This document shows, one piece after another, positions 1 to 11,588 of a stretch of DNA of 64,000 nucleotides (within the stretch, counting starts at the first letter, position 1; each line of letters opens with the position of its first letter). Position numbers and translations under genes: made by a program. The notes beneath the pieces were generated by a model that searched no databases, was not told the DNA's origin, and saw only the letters and a list, made by a program, of their open reading frames with translations. Origin of the DNA: Opeltia flavorubescens (Eukaryota; Ascomycota; Lecanoromycetes; Teloschistales; Teloschistaceae); assembly GCA_000442125.1 (NCBI GenBank), contig KE546981.1, forward strand, positions 806,001 to 870,000. Direction: 5' to 3'.

Positions 1-535
1 ACCGTATCCCCTATTCTGCATGAAACTCCAACCAAACGGCGGATTTGAATGGACGGCTCCCTTTCATCCTGACAAGCCAATTCCCTGGCTCGATGCGGAG
101 CATGATGTTGGCCCCGCTGTGTTACAAATATTCAAAGACGGGCTTCAGAAGTGGTCTGGGCACAGGTTAACCATCCCACGCCCTCTTTCCCTCTTTGCTT
201 CTTTTCCTCACTGACTGCTACACAGGATCGGCCTTGCCTACCAATTATTGACCCCTCGCCAAGTCTGTGCAGCTTTCGCTCGAGGGTTGCAACGACCATG
301 CTCCTACAAACGAGGCCCGATCACGGTTGACGTTCCCATTCCCAGCGGCTACCGCTCACAACTGGAAGGCATTGAGATCTTGTTCGGCAAACATGAGGCA
401 CCATATTTTGGACCCGATATCGAAGCGCCTAGCGAAGCTTTCGCACTATGGGAAGGCTATCGTGGCATGGAAGAATATGCGAGAGAGGTATTCCCGTTGG
501 AAGAGGCGGCGAATGGATTGACATGGATGAATTGA
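1..535 (+). CDS. NmrA-like family protein, 3' end only
   Basis: This is the C-terminal part of an NmrA-like NAD(P)-binding (atypical short-chain dehydrogenase) protein; the N-terminal Rossmann part lies outside the window. Two exons are read: start of window to 165 and 226-535, joined by a 60-bp GT-AG intron (166-225, cacag acceptor), giving ...WSGHR then IGLAYQLLTPRQVCAAFARG. The segment PYFGPDIEAPSEAFALWEGY and the terminal YAREVFPLEEAANGLTWMN are in the style of NmrA-like C-termini. Members of the family act as redox-sensing regulators or as reductases; nothing in the visible fragment decides which. Frame 2 is open from the first base, so the gene is truncated by the window edge and not by a mutation. 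Confidence 0.75.
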
Positions 536-1831
536 TGAATTCCGGTGTATAAGATCCGCGTGAAAATGGCGAAGTCAGCAATTACTGGTGGTAGACGGGG
601 TCTGGTGCGAAAACGGCATCAAAATCATACGGTCGAAGGTAGGGTGCGTAGACTTAGACCGATCTCTTCTTGGCTTGCTATTCTTCTTAGGTATTATCTA
701 CAAAAGGATTCTTCAAACTTTTTGGTGCTCTTCTAAGCTTTTCCAAGCCTGCTTGCTTGCATCTCTTTCGGACATATCTCCTTCCTACCTTGCTGCATCC
801 TTTACTGCAAATGGTGTGTTGCGTAACCCATTCCGTTACAAACATCAACTTTTACGTAATAGTAATTCATTGATATGACTCAAGCGCGACACAACGGTCC
901 TCTATACGATCCGCGGAGAGATTTTCTTCCTCCTCGCACCTTTGAGTAGCTAGCGCCACTACATCATCCATTATAGCGAGGGTAATCTAATTAGTAGAGT
1001 AAGATATGATTCTGCAAGTCATATTAGGCTGAAAAGATTGCTCATTATCTAGCTAGTCGGCATTTCTTGCAGTGGAGATCTTCGGTGTTGATCTCCCACC
1101 AGACCCCGTCTTATTTTTCTTTGTTTCGCCCGGTTCCGTGGTTGTCTTATTGTAGATTCTGTCTACTTCATATTTTGAAATTATGCAATACCTGTTTTGT
1201 GTTTGTGGTTGTGCTTTATTTGTTTCTCGTACACAAATGTGGAGAGATGTAGAAGATTTCATGTCCCCGCAATGGTAGATAGCGATGGGCGCTCAATCCT
1301 TTCCTTCTCCCTTCTCGCTTTTGGTTCGAGATGGTTTTTTATGCCTCGTTCGTTCTCCCGGTTAGAGTAGGATTTTTATGCCGATTGCTTGATATGAAGA
1401 ATTGATGCGTGTTGCTTTAGGGTCCTGTTTGTACGCTAGGTTCAAGAACGGGACTTTGGATGTTGGAGTATGAACAGCGGCTTCGTCTTGACAGATTAGA
1501 GCATTTATATCGTTTTTTGGCAGGCTAAGAAGGAATGATGGTGTACGTAGGTATAAGGTAATTGATCATAATGCAGTGGGCTGATGGACTACCTTCAAAT
1601 TTAAATGGAAGACAAGCAAGTGATACAAGAGATCGAAAGTATGGAAGAAAATAATTATTACCGTATGACATTACGACTGGGGTATCTGAGCTACGTCGCG
1701 GATGTCTGAATATCAGAATTAAGGTAGGAGGCAAGAATACGAGACATTATTCAATACCGAACCCGGCCACACTCCTCCACCCTGCCAGAGGCCTTTCCCG
1801 AAGCCCCCATACCAAAAAACAAACCTGCCAA
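536..1831. other. intergenic, no gene seen
   Basis: About 1.3 kb between the NmrA-like gene and the convergent HET-related gene. Only short, unconvincing reading frames are present. It probably holds the two 3' untranslated regions. No repeat or RNA gene was recognised. Confidence 0.6.
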
Positions 1832-4297
1832 TTAACCCATCGTCTTCCTTCCCTCACCCCCTAACCTCATCCTGTTATCTCCCAACCCTACCTTCACCCA
1901 ACTCAGCCCCTTGGCCTGATTCAGCGTCACCGAATCCATCCTCAAAACCGTCTCCTTGTAAAGACAGTTGTCACTCCTCTCATAATGGCATAGTACCGCC
2001 CTCAGCATACCGCCCTCCCTTCCACAAACCAGCGCCACGCTCGGCGGTCTCCTCGCCGAAAAAACACTCACTGTCAAACTGCCCGTGTCCACAAGCGTGA
2101 AGAGGCGATGCCCTTCTGCTAATTTGGGTCTCGGATACGTCGGCGAAGGGTCTGAAATCCATTTTGGTTCAACGCCAATACGTTCGTTAGGGTCTCTCTC
2201 GCAGAAGGGGGTAGAAGAAGGATCATAGGTGAGACGGCCTTCGTTATTGCCGAAGATGAGCGTTTCAAGGTCGGCGGCGGGGAGGACGCCTTCGAAGCCG
2301 ACAAGCCAAGGCGCGGATTGCATAACTCTGCCTCCGTATAGGCGGCGCACCGCACTAGGGGCACCGAGGGAGAGCAAGAAGGCGGCGATGATGGCGACGC
2401 ACCCGAGGAAAATGAGACCAACGTCGTTGCTCCAGTCTTCGCTGCCGTAAAAATTGTTTGCAACTTTGGGGTCGTCCGAATTGGCTTTGTTATTGTAGTC
2501 CCACGCGTATTTGATGATGAGGCCGAGACCAAGAGCGGACCATGTTGCGCCGGAGCGGAGGATAATTTCGGCAACGAATTTCCGGAACCCGTACGAGCGT
2601 TTGTATTTCATCTGAGGGAAGGCTTTCCATCGGATGGAGACGCCTCGGCAAGAGTCGAGAATGAGGGTTTGATCTTGGTAGCCGACACCAGCAACCTGAC
2701 AAAGAGGTTCGATGTCCCAGAGCTGAGTGTGGTATTGGTCGGGCTCGGTAAGGGCAAGGAAGAGATTGCTTTTGCAGCCTGTGTCTTGGCGGGGGAACAT
2801 GCAAACCATGCGTTCAATAAGGCGGTCGCTGTCGTTAGCAAGAGAAAGTTTGGCGAGGGCTTGGAAGAGGCTGTCGGAGCGATCGAGATCAATGCGGTAG
2901 TGGAGGAGACCCATCAGGGCGTATGCAATGTCGCCGTTGGAGAATGAACCATTCTGACGGCGGCTAGAGAGAGCCTCGAGGGCTATTGTGAAGAGCTCAA
3001 GCCGGCCGAGTGTTAGGACATTGGAGTAGTGCTCTGCAAGAAGGCGGGTAGGTTGATGGTCGCCATCTAAAGCGTCGCCGTCATCCCAGACGTGGTCGGC
3101 CATTCCGAGTTTGCTGACAGTCACGGTCTCGTTAGGGGAGCAGAACTTGATCTCTTGCTTACGAGCAAGCAGAGCCTCGGGCAAAGTCCACATACGGGCA
3201 CCCCATCCAAGTTTCTTCTGGCGTGACAAGTCCGGAAGCAGGACGAAGATATGCTCAGCGCCACGAATGACATCGCACATTCGGTGAACGTCTGCCGTGT
3301 GAAGGTCTTCTTCATCATCTGGTGCGCAGCAGCGGAAATCAACCCAGTAGGCTTCCAAGCCTGCTTCCAGAGTCTGCTCTTGAGCGAGTCGATCGACGGT
3401 TTGTTGAGCGTCACTCGCTACATCCTTGGTGACAGTGGCAGAGGGTCGGAAGGGGAAGTGCATGGCTGTGAAGCTGATGAACGCATATGGGACGCGTGAA
3501 GTGTCCGACGTGAGCTCCCATTGACCATTCCTCAAGACCATCAAAAGACGTGGTCGTAAAAGTCGAACCTTGGTTGTCAGATTTGAGGCTTTCTCACCCG
3601 ATTTGATACTGCCATTCATGGCGTTGCATTCAGTCCCTGGTCTAGCATCCAGTCGGTTCCTGGCATGTTTTGGATAGTCCCAGCTGTAGTTGGGAAATTC
3701 CGTGTAGGACTCATCGAATTCTGCTTCGTCCCACACTTTTTCCAACGGCAGCGAGAGCAGAACCATGATGGCCGGTACTACGACAATGACACGAAGCCAT
3801 TTAAGGCAGAAGTTGCTGTCTTGAAGAGCCCATTCGGCAATCTTGAGTACGGTAGGGACTTTACCCGACAGCTTGACTCGTCTCCAATCTCCAGCCGGTT
3901 GATTTTTCACAACATCCGGTGTAGCTTGAACTAACAGAGGTCTGGGATGAGACTCGGAAGGGCTGATGTACTGCAGGACATCCTTCTTCTGGATAGTCAC
4001 GCGGCCAAAGATATCACGGTGCCGGTACTCCGTCTCATTATCAGTGATGGGGAAGCCCTGAAAATCCTTCTCGATGTAGTCCCGCTTTGGTCGACGGTAC
4101 CAGTAACCAGCATCGTAGTATCTCTTACCGTTGAATGGGTCTTTGTTCCTTCGCCAAAAAGCCCATTTGGGGTTTCCCACTCGTGTCGTGGGCGCGATGA
4201 TGGCGTGCTCAGGTCGGTCGGAAACCGGGGAAGTGGACATTGGTTTCTCCTGATAAGCAACAGTTTTGGAAAGAGAGTTGATACTATCTGCTCCCAT
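1832..4297 (-). CDS. HET-related integral membrane protein
   Basis: Single open frame of 821 codons from the methionine at 4297 (MGADSINSLS). The frame stays open to 4429, but the extra 44 residues are hydrophobic and less protein-like, so 4297 is preferred. One transmembrane segment lies near residues 165-185 (WLRVIVVVPAIMVLLSLPL) and two near 582-596 and 621-643. Between them the protein resembles a diverged heterokaryon-incompatibility (HET) domain: AYWVDFRCCAP near 316 corresponds to the usual WIDxLCINQ, and GARMWTLPEALLARKQ near 367 to the RVWTLQE motif. HET-domain proteins take part in non-self recognition, but membrane-anchored relatives like this have no established role. It is followed downstream by a converging gene and preceded by YIH1 on the same strand. 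Confidence 0.8.
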   Translation of the reverse strand: MGADSINSLSKTVAYQEKPMSTSPVSDRPEHAIIAPTTRVGNPKWAFWRRNKDPFNGKRYYDAGYWYRRPKRDYIEKDFQGFPITDNETEYRHRDIFGRVTIQKKDVLQYISPSESHPRPLLVQATPDVVKNQPAGDWRRVKLSGKVPTVLKIAEWALQDSNFCLKWLRVIVVVPAIMVLLSLPLEKVWDEAEFDESYTEFPNYSWDYPKHARNRLDARPGTECNAMNGSIKSGEKASNLTTKVRLLRPRLLMVLRNGQWELTSDTSRVPYAFISFTAMHFPFRPSATVTKDVASDAQQTVDRLAQEQTLEAGLEAYWVDFRCCAPDDEEDLHTADVHRMCDVIRGAEHIFVLLPDLSRQKKLGWGARMWTLPEALLARKQEIKFCSPNETVTVSKLGMADHVWDDGDALDGDHQPTRLLAEHYSNVLTLGRLELFTIALEALSSRRQNGSFSNGDIAYALMGLLHYRIDLDRSDSLFQALAKLSLANDSDRLIERMVCMFPRQDTGCKSNLFLALTEPDQYHTQLWDIEPLCQVAGVGYQDQTLILDSCRGVSIRWKAFPQMKYKRSYGFRKFVAEIILRSGATWSALGLGLIIKYAWDYNNKANSDDPKVANNFYGSEDWSNDVGLIFLGCVAIIAAFLLSLGAPSAVRRLYGGRVMQSAPWLVGFEGVLPAADLETLIFGNNEGRLTYDPSSTPFCERDPNERIGVEPKWISDPSPTYPRPKLAEGHRLFTLVDTGSLTVSVFSARRPPSVALVCGREGGMLRAVLCHYERSDNCLYKETVLRMDSVTLNQAKGLSWVKVGLGDNRMRLGGEGRKTMG

Positions 4298-5320
4298 CTT
4301 GTCGGACGAGTGAAAGAAACAGCGAGCGGCACCAGGAATAGAGAAGAATAGAAGAAAAGAGAAATACACTGGTAAATAATCGAGTGGGCATAAGGCACCT
4401 GAAAAGTTGGGGATGGGACGCCTGAACAATTTCTGTAGTCTTTCAGGCTACACTTTCAAATTCTACCAGTACCTCGAAAGGCTCGAATGCGCCCGACGCG
4501 TGGCACATCCGAGGCGAGAACCATTCATCTTTGGTGTCCGTAGGGATCTTTGGGGGCCATTGGGGTCCATTTTGTCTTCAGCCCCAAGTGATTGCCGTCT
4601 CTACCGCGAGCTAGGAACAGGCTAAGATCTTTTCTGCCGCGTTTTGGTAAGGCCATTCTTCCTGAGGTCCAATCATCAACGACTGACATGGAAAAAGATC
4701 AAGGTCAACAAGTGCCGAAATAAGAGATGCAACCAAGAGTCATAACCGAATAAAGTGACAGGGTGATGGCCCGAGATGACTCGGATGCAGCCCCTGCTAG
4801 TTTTGTCGCACCACGGCTCGTTTGATGAAGAGGAGCATTAAACTTTGCCCTACCATCCATAGCTGGTAACGGTCACAGAATTTGTGGGGTCGTGTGTGTG
4901 TTGTTCATGAGGCTTCATTATCTGGATTCTTCGACTCAACTTCCAGATCGTGCAGAGTTCGATCTCGAAAAGCTATCATCAATGCTCCTGTTCCCTGCCC
5001 TTCTCGCATATACACGTTATACTCCACCTATTGCTTTGAGCTGGCCAATGATTTATCTCCGGTCTCGTGGCCTCGCCTGGGGCGTATATATCATGCGCAT
5101 CCTGTAGCTGGCTTCTGCGCAATGGCTGGGCTATGGCCATCGTCACTTGTACACCCTTGAGGTAGTAGGTATGCTCCTTGTAAGCAATAGCGCACAATTG
5201 TCCAAACCCTTGTGTCATGACAAAGGCTTTATAATCGTGTAATGTATACGCATTCGGATTGTTCGCCAGTTTCGTGGTGATTCAAATACGCGGTATAGGG
5301 TGATCCGTGCTGTTGATATC
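4298..5320. other. intergenic, no gene seen
   Basis: About 1 kb containing the promoter side of the HET-related gene and the 3' flank of YIH1. Several short frames occur on both strands, none with family-like sequence. Confidence 0.55.
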
Positions 5321-6163
5321 TTATGAGCCTTTTGTAAACCCCCCGGCAACGAGAGCTTCCCGTGCCACTGCATTGATGATACCAAATCTTGCTGGGCCAA
5401 GTTTCACACCTCCATACCATCGACTGACCACTACGAGTACATTCCAGACATCCATCATCTGCAGTAATTTGAGGAGGCGGCTTCCTGCGGCTGATTCTCC
5501 GTCATCATCACAGTCTTGATAGACCACCTCTTTTCCATTGGAGTTTGACCGTATCCTGTATGCGCTGATATTGTGGGTCGCCCTACTGACATGCTTGTCC
5601 GCCAGGAGATGCGCGATGGCGGATTGAACCTGATTGGAAGAACTAACATGACATACTCTTGCAACGAAGACAGACTTCTTCTCGGTCGCCGTAGATGATA
5701 ATACCCATTGCGGTGGTGGTTCCAGCGTCTCACTCGAGGCAGGGGCAGCTATCTCCTTTCTTCCAACGCAGGGATCATCGTCGTCCTCTGTTCGTCGAGG
5801 GTCCTCTTCAGGTTCTGTCGTGTGCCCGTATGGCTTCAATTCAATCGACTGCTCTAGCTCTTGCAGGAGATCGAAAAGGCAGACTTGCCCTGGTGTAAAG
5901 ACTTTAAGCGTCAAGTCCCTAGCTGCGAGTAGAACACGGTTACCCAACCCTTTGTGGGATGTCGATCCAACGCTTTCGACCGCAGTGATGTCAGGTTTGA
6001 CATCGGGGTATTGAATTGGAATCGATAAGCGTAGAGTTACATGGTGTGAAGGAATAGCTAAGAGATAACTGTGAGGTGCTGTAGGGCTAGAAGCCTCCCG
6101 AAGTGTGTCCTCGCCATAGATAGAATTGATGGCTTCGATTTCATTGTCAAGTTCCTCGCTCAT
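5321..6163 (-). CDS. YIH1: YIH1/IMPACT family protein (RWD plus UPF0029 domain)
   Basis: A 280-aa intronless protein. Residues about 1-105 form an RWD domain (ELDNEIEAINSIYGEDTLR is the typical RWD opening). A linker rich in acidic residues follows, then an IMPACT/UPF0029 domain near 165-275 with KKSVFVARVCHVSSSNQVQ, AYRI and the hallmark VSRWYGGVKLGPARFGII. In yeast and mammals this protein competes with Gcn2 for binding to Gcn1 and so dampens eIF2-alpha phosphorylation during amino acid starvation; it also binds actin. The frame starts at 6184 (MRKPAHAM), but the second methionine (MSEELDN, 6163) matches family N-termini better and is chosen. The length agrees with yeast Yih1 (about 258 aa). 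Confidence 0.92.
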   Translation of the reverse strand: MSEELDNEIEAINSIYGEDTLREASSPTAPHSYLLAIPSHHVTLRLSIPIQYPDVKPDITAVESVGSTSHKGLGNRVLLAARDLTLKVFTPGQVCLFDLLQELEQSIELKPYGHTTEPEEDPRRTEDDDDPCVGRKEIAAPASSETLEPPPQWVLSSTATEKKSVFVARVCHVSSSNQVQSAIAHLLADKHVSRATHNISAYRIRSNSNGKEVVYQDCDDDGESAAGSRLLKLLQMMDVWNVLVVVSRWYGGVKLGPARFGIINAVAREALVAGGFTKGS

Positions 6164-6582
6164 AGCATGTGCTGGTTTCCGCACGAATGCAACTTCTCAG
6201 CGTGGGTCATCATCGTGGTTGTTTTTGCTGCGGTGTCAGATCATGTCGGTAACTTGAAAGTAACGCAGCCGATATGAGCAGCATAAGCACACTAGGTGCC
6301 TCTACTTGGTCAGCGGGTCAATTGAATGGGTTATTTTCTCGGTCATCATCGCACAGAGAATTGTGTGGCCTACGATATTGCGCATTGAGGGTGGGGAATC
6401 ACGCTAGTTATCGGATTGGGATCGATCTATAGCGAGGACGAAAATCCATCCTCGCAGGATGTTTTTGTCACACCAGTGCTATATATCCCGTCTATTTGGT
6501 CCATCATGTCATCATTATCAGACAATTATGCTGTGATCCACCATCATAGAGTCATGTTCACGTTCAACTAAGCCTGTCCCAG
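6164..6582. other. intergenic, YIH1 promoter side
   Basis: About 420 bp between the YIH1 start and the 3' end of the aminotransferase gene on the same strand. Nothing distinctive was seen. Confidence 0.5.
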
Positions 6583-8403
6583 TTAACACATGTGCATCGC
6601 TAACATGCGCTGCTCAACATCTTCCGCCATATCTTCGTCAATATCCTCGACTTTCTTCTTAGCCCAAAAGCTTCGACACCCTTCAACAAATCGATGGCTC
6701 ATCCCGGGTACATCTGTCTCGTCCACAGCTGCAAAGCAGATCCTGAAGTAGGAGAACGACTTCTCTTGCCGGATCTCTTCGGTCGCTGCAAACAAGGAGC
6801 CTGGGCCTACAAGTACCAGGTACTTCGGGGTGGTCAGATGGATCCATAGCCCACGACTTAATTTGTCGTGGCTGGTCTTCTTCCAAAGCGGATGGGTCTC
6901 GAAGTTCAACTTGATCCAGATGAACATTCCACCGAGGGGCCAAGCGAAGTCGAACATCGGGACTGCGTCAATCACACTCCAGTCTTGGCTCATACTCTGA
7001 CGTCTACCGGTTTTGACCAGCTGCTTGCCTTCGTCGAAGATCCCGCACATGATCTGCATTCGGCGTTCATAGTTGCCTCGCAAACCTTCTAGCCAGCGGA
7101 CCCAGCCATCAATCTTCCAGCCCAGACCATCTTTGCCCCCACCTCGTCCATGGGGATTGTGGGGACCCATGATTAGTTCCGCAACCATTGACTGGACAAA
7201 CCCGGAAGGCTGTTGTGTCGAACATTCGGTGATCCGCAAGAGCCTTTCGCAAAAAGCCGGTTGCGTGGTGATCCAGCCAAGACGACAACCAGGAGCAACG
7301 GTCTTGGAGAACGTGTCCAAACGCACAACCCGGCCGTCTGTGTCGACAGAGAGATAGGATGGCACGAGTGAGTCAAGGAACGCATACCCTGACGATTTGG
7401 GGGCATTGAAATTAAGCGATCTCTGCGGAGATGCACATGATGAGGATTCGCAATGGGTGGTCATCGCCCTTGCGTATGCCGAAGGATATTGCAGATACCA
7501 GTATGGGTCGTCTTCAATGATAATGACATCGTATCTGGAGCAAAGTGCGTATATCTCCTTCCGGCGTTCCAGGCTTAAGATACCCGAAGTTGGATTCTGA
7601 CCGACAGTGACAGTGTACATCAGATGCGGCCTTTTCCCCTTACTCTCATCCCATCTTTCGAGAACATCTGCAAGACCGCCTTCCCCACTGGCTCGCATTC
7701 CCTCGTTGTCTACCTTGACGGGAACAACATTCAATCCTCGTGGTTTAGCTGTCTGGACTGCATTCATATAACAGAATTCCTCGACGAGCATGCCTTGTCG
7801 ACCTTCAACCGCATCTCTCCCTGCAACCCATTCATTGCTGAAGGCTTCGATACTTTTGGAGAACCCATCGGTGTTACCACATGTCAATATTATTTCTGGG
7901 CCATCGGCGTATGGCACGTTTGGATGCATATGCTCCCTTGACAGTTGCCGCAGAAAGGAGTACAAAGGGGGATAGCCTTGCGCAGTGCCATACTGCAGAG
8001 CGCTTTTGAGGTCAATCTTTCGAAGGAGGTCGGCATTGCCCGAAGTCTTCGGAACCACGACTTGGGATGTTGTAAGATCATCGGACGCCGGAGATATAGA
8101 GGAACTTTCAGCGGGCGGATCAACTGGTTGATTTGGAGTCGGCTTGAAGCGGTTTGAGAGCGCGGCAGCGCCCTCAAGAGTATCGAATGGGAAATAGTTG
8201 TGATTTGGCAGACCTCAAACAGAATATCAGCAGCGGAAAACCAAGAATGATGACAGGCACCAACCACCAGCAAGGTTTCCTATGTTCGGAATGCGAAAGT
8301 ACTTGTAGAAGTCCTTGACGGCGCTGGAACCTCTGTTCTTGGTAACGTGGGAGAAATGGTGGGACAGGTCCAACGGTTCCCGTTGTCCCGTGGAATGAGC
8401 CAT
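6583..8403 (-). CDS. PLP-dependent aromatic aminotransferase (Aro8-like, fold type I)
   Basis: Two exons: 8403-8265 and 8213-6583, separated by a 51-bp intron (8264-8214). The junction restores LAGGLPNHNYFPFD, the classic Aro8/KAT-II opening. The product is 589 aa. Fold-type-I aminotransferase features are clear: IIIEDDPYWYLQYP with the PLP-contacting Asp near residue 281, and RLDTFSKTVAPGCRLGWIT with the Schiff-base Lys near residue 350. Family members transaminate aromatic amino acids, kynurenine or 2-aminoadipate in the cytosol; the substrate cannot be read from sequence. There is a low-complexity insertion (THCESSSCASPQRS) before the catalytic Lys. The gene is head-to-head with the LCCL gene across about 500 bp. 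Confidence 0.9.
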
Positions 8404-8904
8404 GATGAATGGTGGTTACCACGTGCTCAACGGTCACTCTTTAAAGAGACTTGAATTGAGTAACAATGGTTTGAAATCAGTGAATGTTTCTATCTGAATG
8501 GCATTTACATTTGCTCCTTGCCCAAGGTACCATTGTGCTATCTCTTGATTACTGATAGTGATGATATGTATTCCCAATTTGGTCCTAGCCTGGGTTCCCG
8601 ATCAATCGCCTTATTGGTGCACCGACAAGGGACTCCACAGGGGACCACGCGGGCTGAGCTGACTACTTCGGCGAATCTAGGATAAACCGACCGTTGGTTA
8701 TATTTTGGATGGATTCGTGCCTTCGACTTACCCGGAAGCCATCGGCTCCGCATCCTATCCTATTGTATCATCATCCTTTTCATTTGTTGTTGCCCTGACG
8801 ATCATGTTGAATTCACACCGAGATGTGCGCAGATCTCTTTGCGATGACTCTTAGGTCATAAGCTGATGACCTTCAGCCCCTAAGCTCCTGTTGGGCACTC
8901 GAAC
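8404..8904. promoter_or_regulatory. shared divergent promoter region
   Basis: About 500 bp between the start codons of the aminotransferase (-) and the LCCL gene (+). It must carry both promoters. No operator or TATA element stands out. Confidence 0.5.
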
Positions 8905-10886
8905 ATGGCATCGAAGCCAAATCACCTGGAAGACAACACGGAGCGCAATGCGCCGTCACGCTGGGAACAAGACGGAGGCCCTGAGCCTTCGACGAGTGGC
9001 AGTTCCACCCTAGACGTTCGCTCTCGAGCTTCATCAGATCTTGGAGATGGCAGTGGATCTCATGGACCTATACCCGTATGGTTGCGCGAGTCGTCCAAAT
9101 CCTTCCATTGGAATTGGGTTCCTTACCGACTTCGTCAATTCGCAAGAGCAGTTGCTGCTTGGACCAAAGGCCCTGATCCACCACGGATCCAGAAGATAAC
9201 GCCCTTCTTTCCATCATTACAAGAGGCGCCGGTCAGACTAGTGGCGAGATACTTCCCCGGAAAGTTGCAGAAGGCTGGTCTGTTGGGAATTTTTCTTTTC
9301 TGCTGGTTATTGACCTTTTCGCTGGTCCTACACCATTCAGCGGCTGCCGGAAATATCAAAGGTTATGGCAGGCCACAACCAGTATGGTGCGGAGCGAGTT
9401 ACTGGTGAGTGATCAAATGGTGTAGTATCTTCTAGCTTACACTAAGTCTACTAGGTCTGGAGGAAACAGCTGCGGTCTTAACGGGAACAGATGTCGCCCA
9501 TTCAATAATGCGATCCAAGCCTTCAGATGCCCTGCTAACTGCAAAGCGACGCATGTCCTCAATCCGCACGCCGTGGGAACCCAAGAGATCAATTACAAGC
9601 CTTTCGTCATAGGCGGACCTCAGGGAAATTATTCTGACGCTTCTCCATCCGAGTACGTATATCGCGCCGATTCTTTCGTTTGCCAAGCAGCCATTCATGC
9701 CGGCTTCGTCAACAATCAACGAGGTGGATGTGGTGTCGTAAAGCTCGCAGGCGAGCACAGCAATTTCACCGGCACCAAGCGAAACGGTATCCAGAGTATC
9801 GCCTTCGATGCTTCTTTCCCCAAGTCCTTCACCTTCGTTTCCGGTCTGTCATCAAACTGCATCAAAGACCTCCGCTGGCCGCTCCTAGCTGTCACTGTCA
9901 TCTTTACCACCATTCTCTCCGTCTGCACCGCATCCCCGGCCGTCTTCTTTCCCTGCGTATTCACTATGCTCTTCTTCCATGTAGGCCTCGTCTCCGACCC
10001 TCCTACAAATACCGATTACGCTTCCCTCTCATCCCTCATCATTGGCCGTTTCCTTCCCGCCGCTTTCGTAGCAGCAGTTTTCTACCGTTACAGCGTCAAG
10101 TATCAACAGGAAAACCTGAACGCCTACATCGAGCGAACGATTCTCTGGCTTGGTGGCGCATGGGTTGGCTCGTTGAATAATTACACCTTCGACTTCATCC
10201 CCATCCAACGACTGACACCTTCCGATCTCCGCGCCCAACCTGGCGCCCGCCTTGCCCTCGTCATCGTCGTCCTTACTCTCTTTGCAATCGCTCTCGGCCA
10301 AGTGTGGTATCTCCGCCTCGAGGGCCGCCTCCCACGCTACCTCGGCATTTACGCCATCTTCGTCTCCTTCCTGATCTTCTGCGTCATTATCCCTACCCTC
10401 AACCTCCGCATCCATCACTACTTCCTCGCTCTTCTCCTCCTCCCTGGCACAAGGGTACAAACCAGACCTAGCCTTCTCTATCAAGGCATCCTGGTTGGTC
10501 TTTTCATCAACGGCACCGCGCGATGGGGTTTTGATTCTATTCTTCAGACTACATCCGAGCTCCGTGGTCCTGATGGTCCCTTGCACTCTTCTCTGCCAAA
10601 CATCACCTCTGTCATCCCCACTGTTTCGAATATCACTTTCTCGTGGGCTCTTCCTCCATTGAAGAAGGGATATGATGGCATCTCGGTGCTGGTCAATGAT
10701 GTGGAAAGGTTCAGATGGTATCGTGGAGAAGGGGAGCCTGAAAAGACGTTCTTCAGGAGTGAGGAGACGGAGCGGGAGTATTTCCGTTTTGCATATATGA
10801 GAGGGAGCGGCGCAGCGGATTTCACGAAGGCAGGCGTATGGGAGGTGGATGGCGGGTGGAGGGAGATGGAGAAGGGGAGTAGTTGA
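8905..10886 (+). CDS. LCCL-domain multispan membrane protein
   Basis: Two exons, 8905-9404 and 9455-10886, with a 50-bp intron (gtgagt...ctag); the product is 643 aa. The N-terminal ~130 residues are Ser- and charge-rich and probably cytosolic. A first transmembrane helix follows near residues 133-152 (GLLGIFLFCWLLTFSLVLHH). The LCCL domain comes next: the intron splits its start (YWSGGNSCGLNGNRC), then FRCPANC, YVYRADSFVCQAAIHAGFV and GGCGVVKLAG. The C-terminal half has about seven further hydrophobic helices. Fungal LCCL proteins of this architecture are conserved in Pezizomycotina but of unknown function; LCCL domains elsewhere are extracellular and may bind lipid or lipopolysaccharide. 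Confidence 0.9.
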
Positions 10887-11588
10887 AGGGATGTTTGAGG
10901 TGTAAATATAAGATCAATAGCAATCTATACGTTTGGAAAGAACCTTGTAATCTTACCTTTGTTGCTGCTTTATGCCAGGCTGGCTTCTGTTCTTCCCCCA
11001 TGACAATTCCTAGACGCTATGAGTAGTACCTGGCTTTTTTCATTATTCTAAATGCAGATTTAGGGTCTCCATGCCAGTCACAATAATCACCACAGTCTGT
11101 TGTACGGCCATGTTGCTAAGCATTATATCTACGTTACATTTAACGTCCGCCGTTTATATTTTAAGGGGACAGTAGACACATATTTCACAGCAGACACACA
11201 AATAATCTCAAACTCATTCGAAATTTGATTTCACCTATGAACGTTTTTTCACTATCCTTATTTATCCATAATCAGCATGAACGTATCCCCATCCTTCATG
11301 CCACCATCCACCATCAACCAGAAAAAGATAAAAAACATTAAAATGAATGTCGCTCGCTCGCTTATTCGCTCGCTGAAGCCGCCGCAAATGAAGGTACAAG
11401 ATATTGGGGGTATCTCCTGAATACAAAAGTTTGCAAAATAAGTATTAATGAGTGTGTGTAGGATAGTGTGAACTCTGTGAAATCTTTCTCGCTCCGCGTT
11501 TCATCATAATCATCCAAATTTTAACGCCAAATATTCTGAAGGGAAAAAAAAGGCAATCCGTATCTCAATGGAAGGGAAAAGAAGTTGT
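10887..11588. other. intergenic, AT-rich, convergent 3' ends
   Basis: About 700 bp between two converging genes. It is visibly AT-rich with a short degenerate TCGC-type microsatellite near 11350-11375. No gene was seen. Confidence 0.5.

Noticed and set aside
10029-10586. 185-codon minus-strand frame inside the LCCL gene
   Set aside because: Antisense shadow of a well-supported coding exon; its acidic composition mirrors the hydrophobic sense codons.
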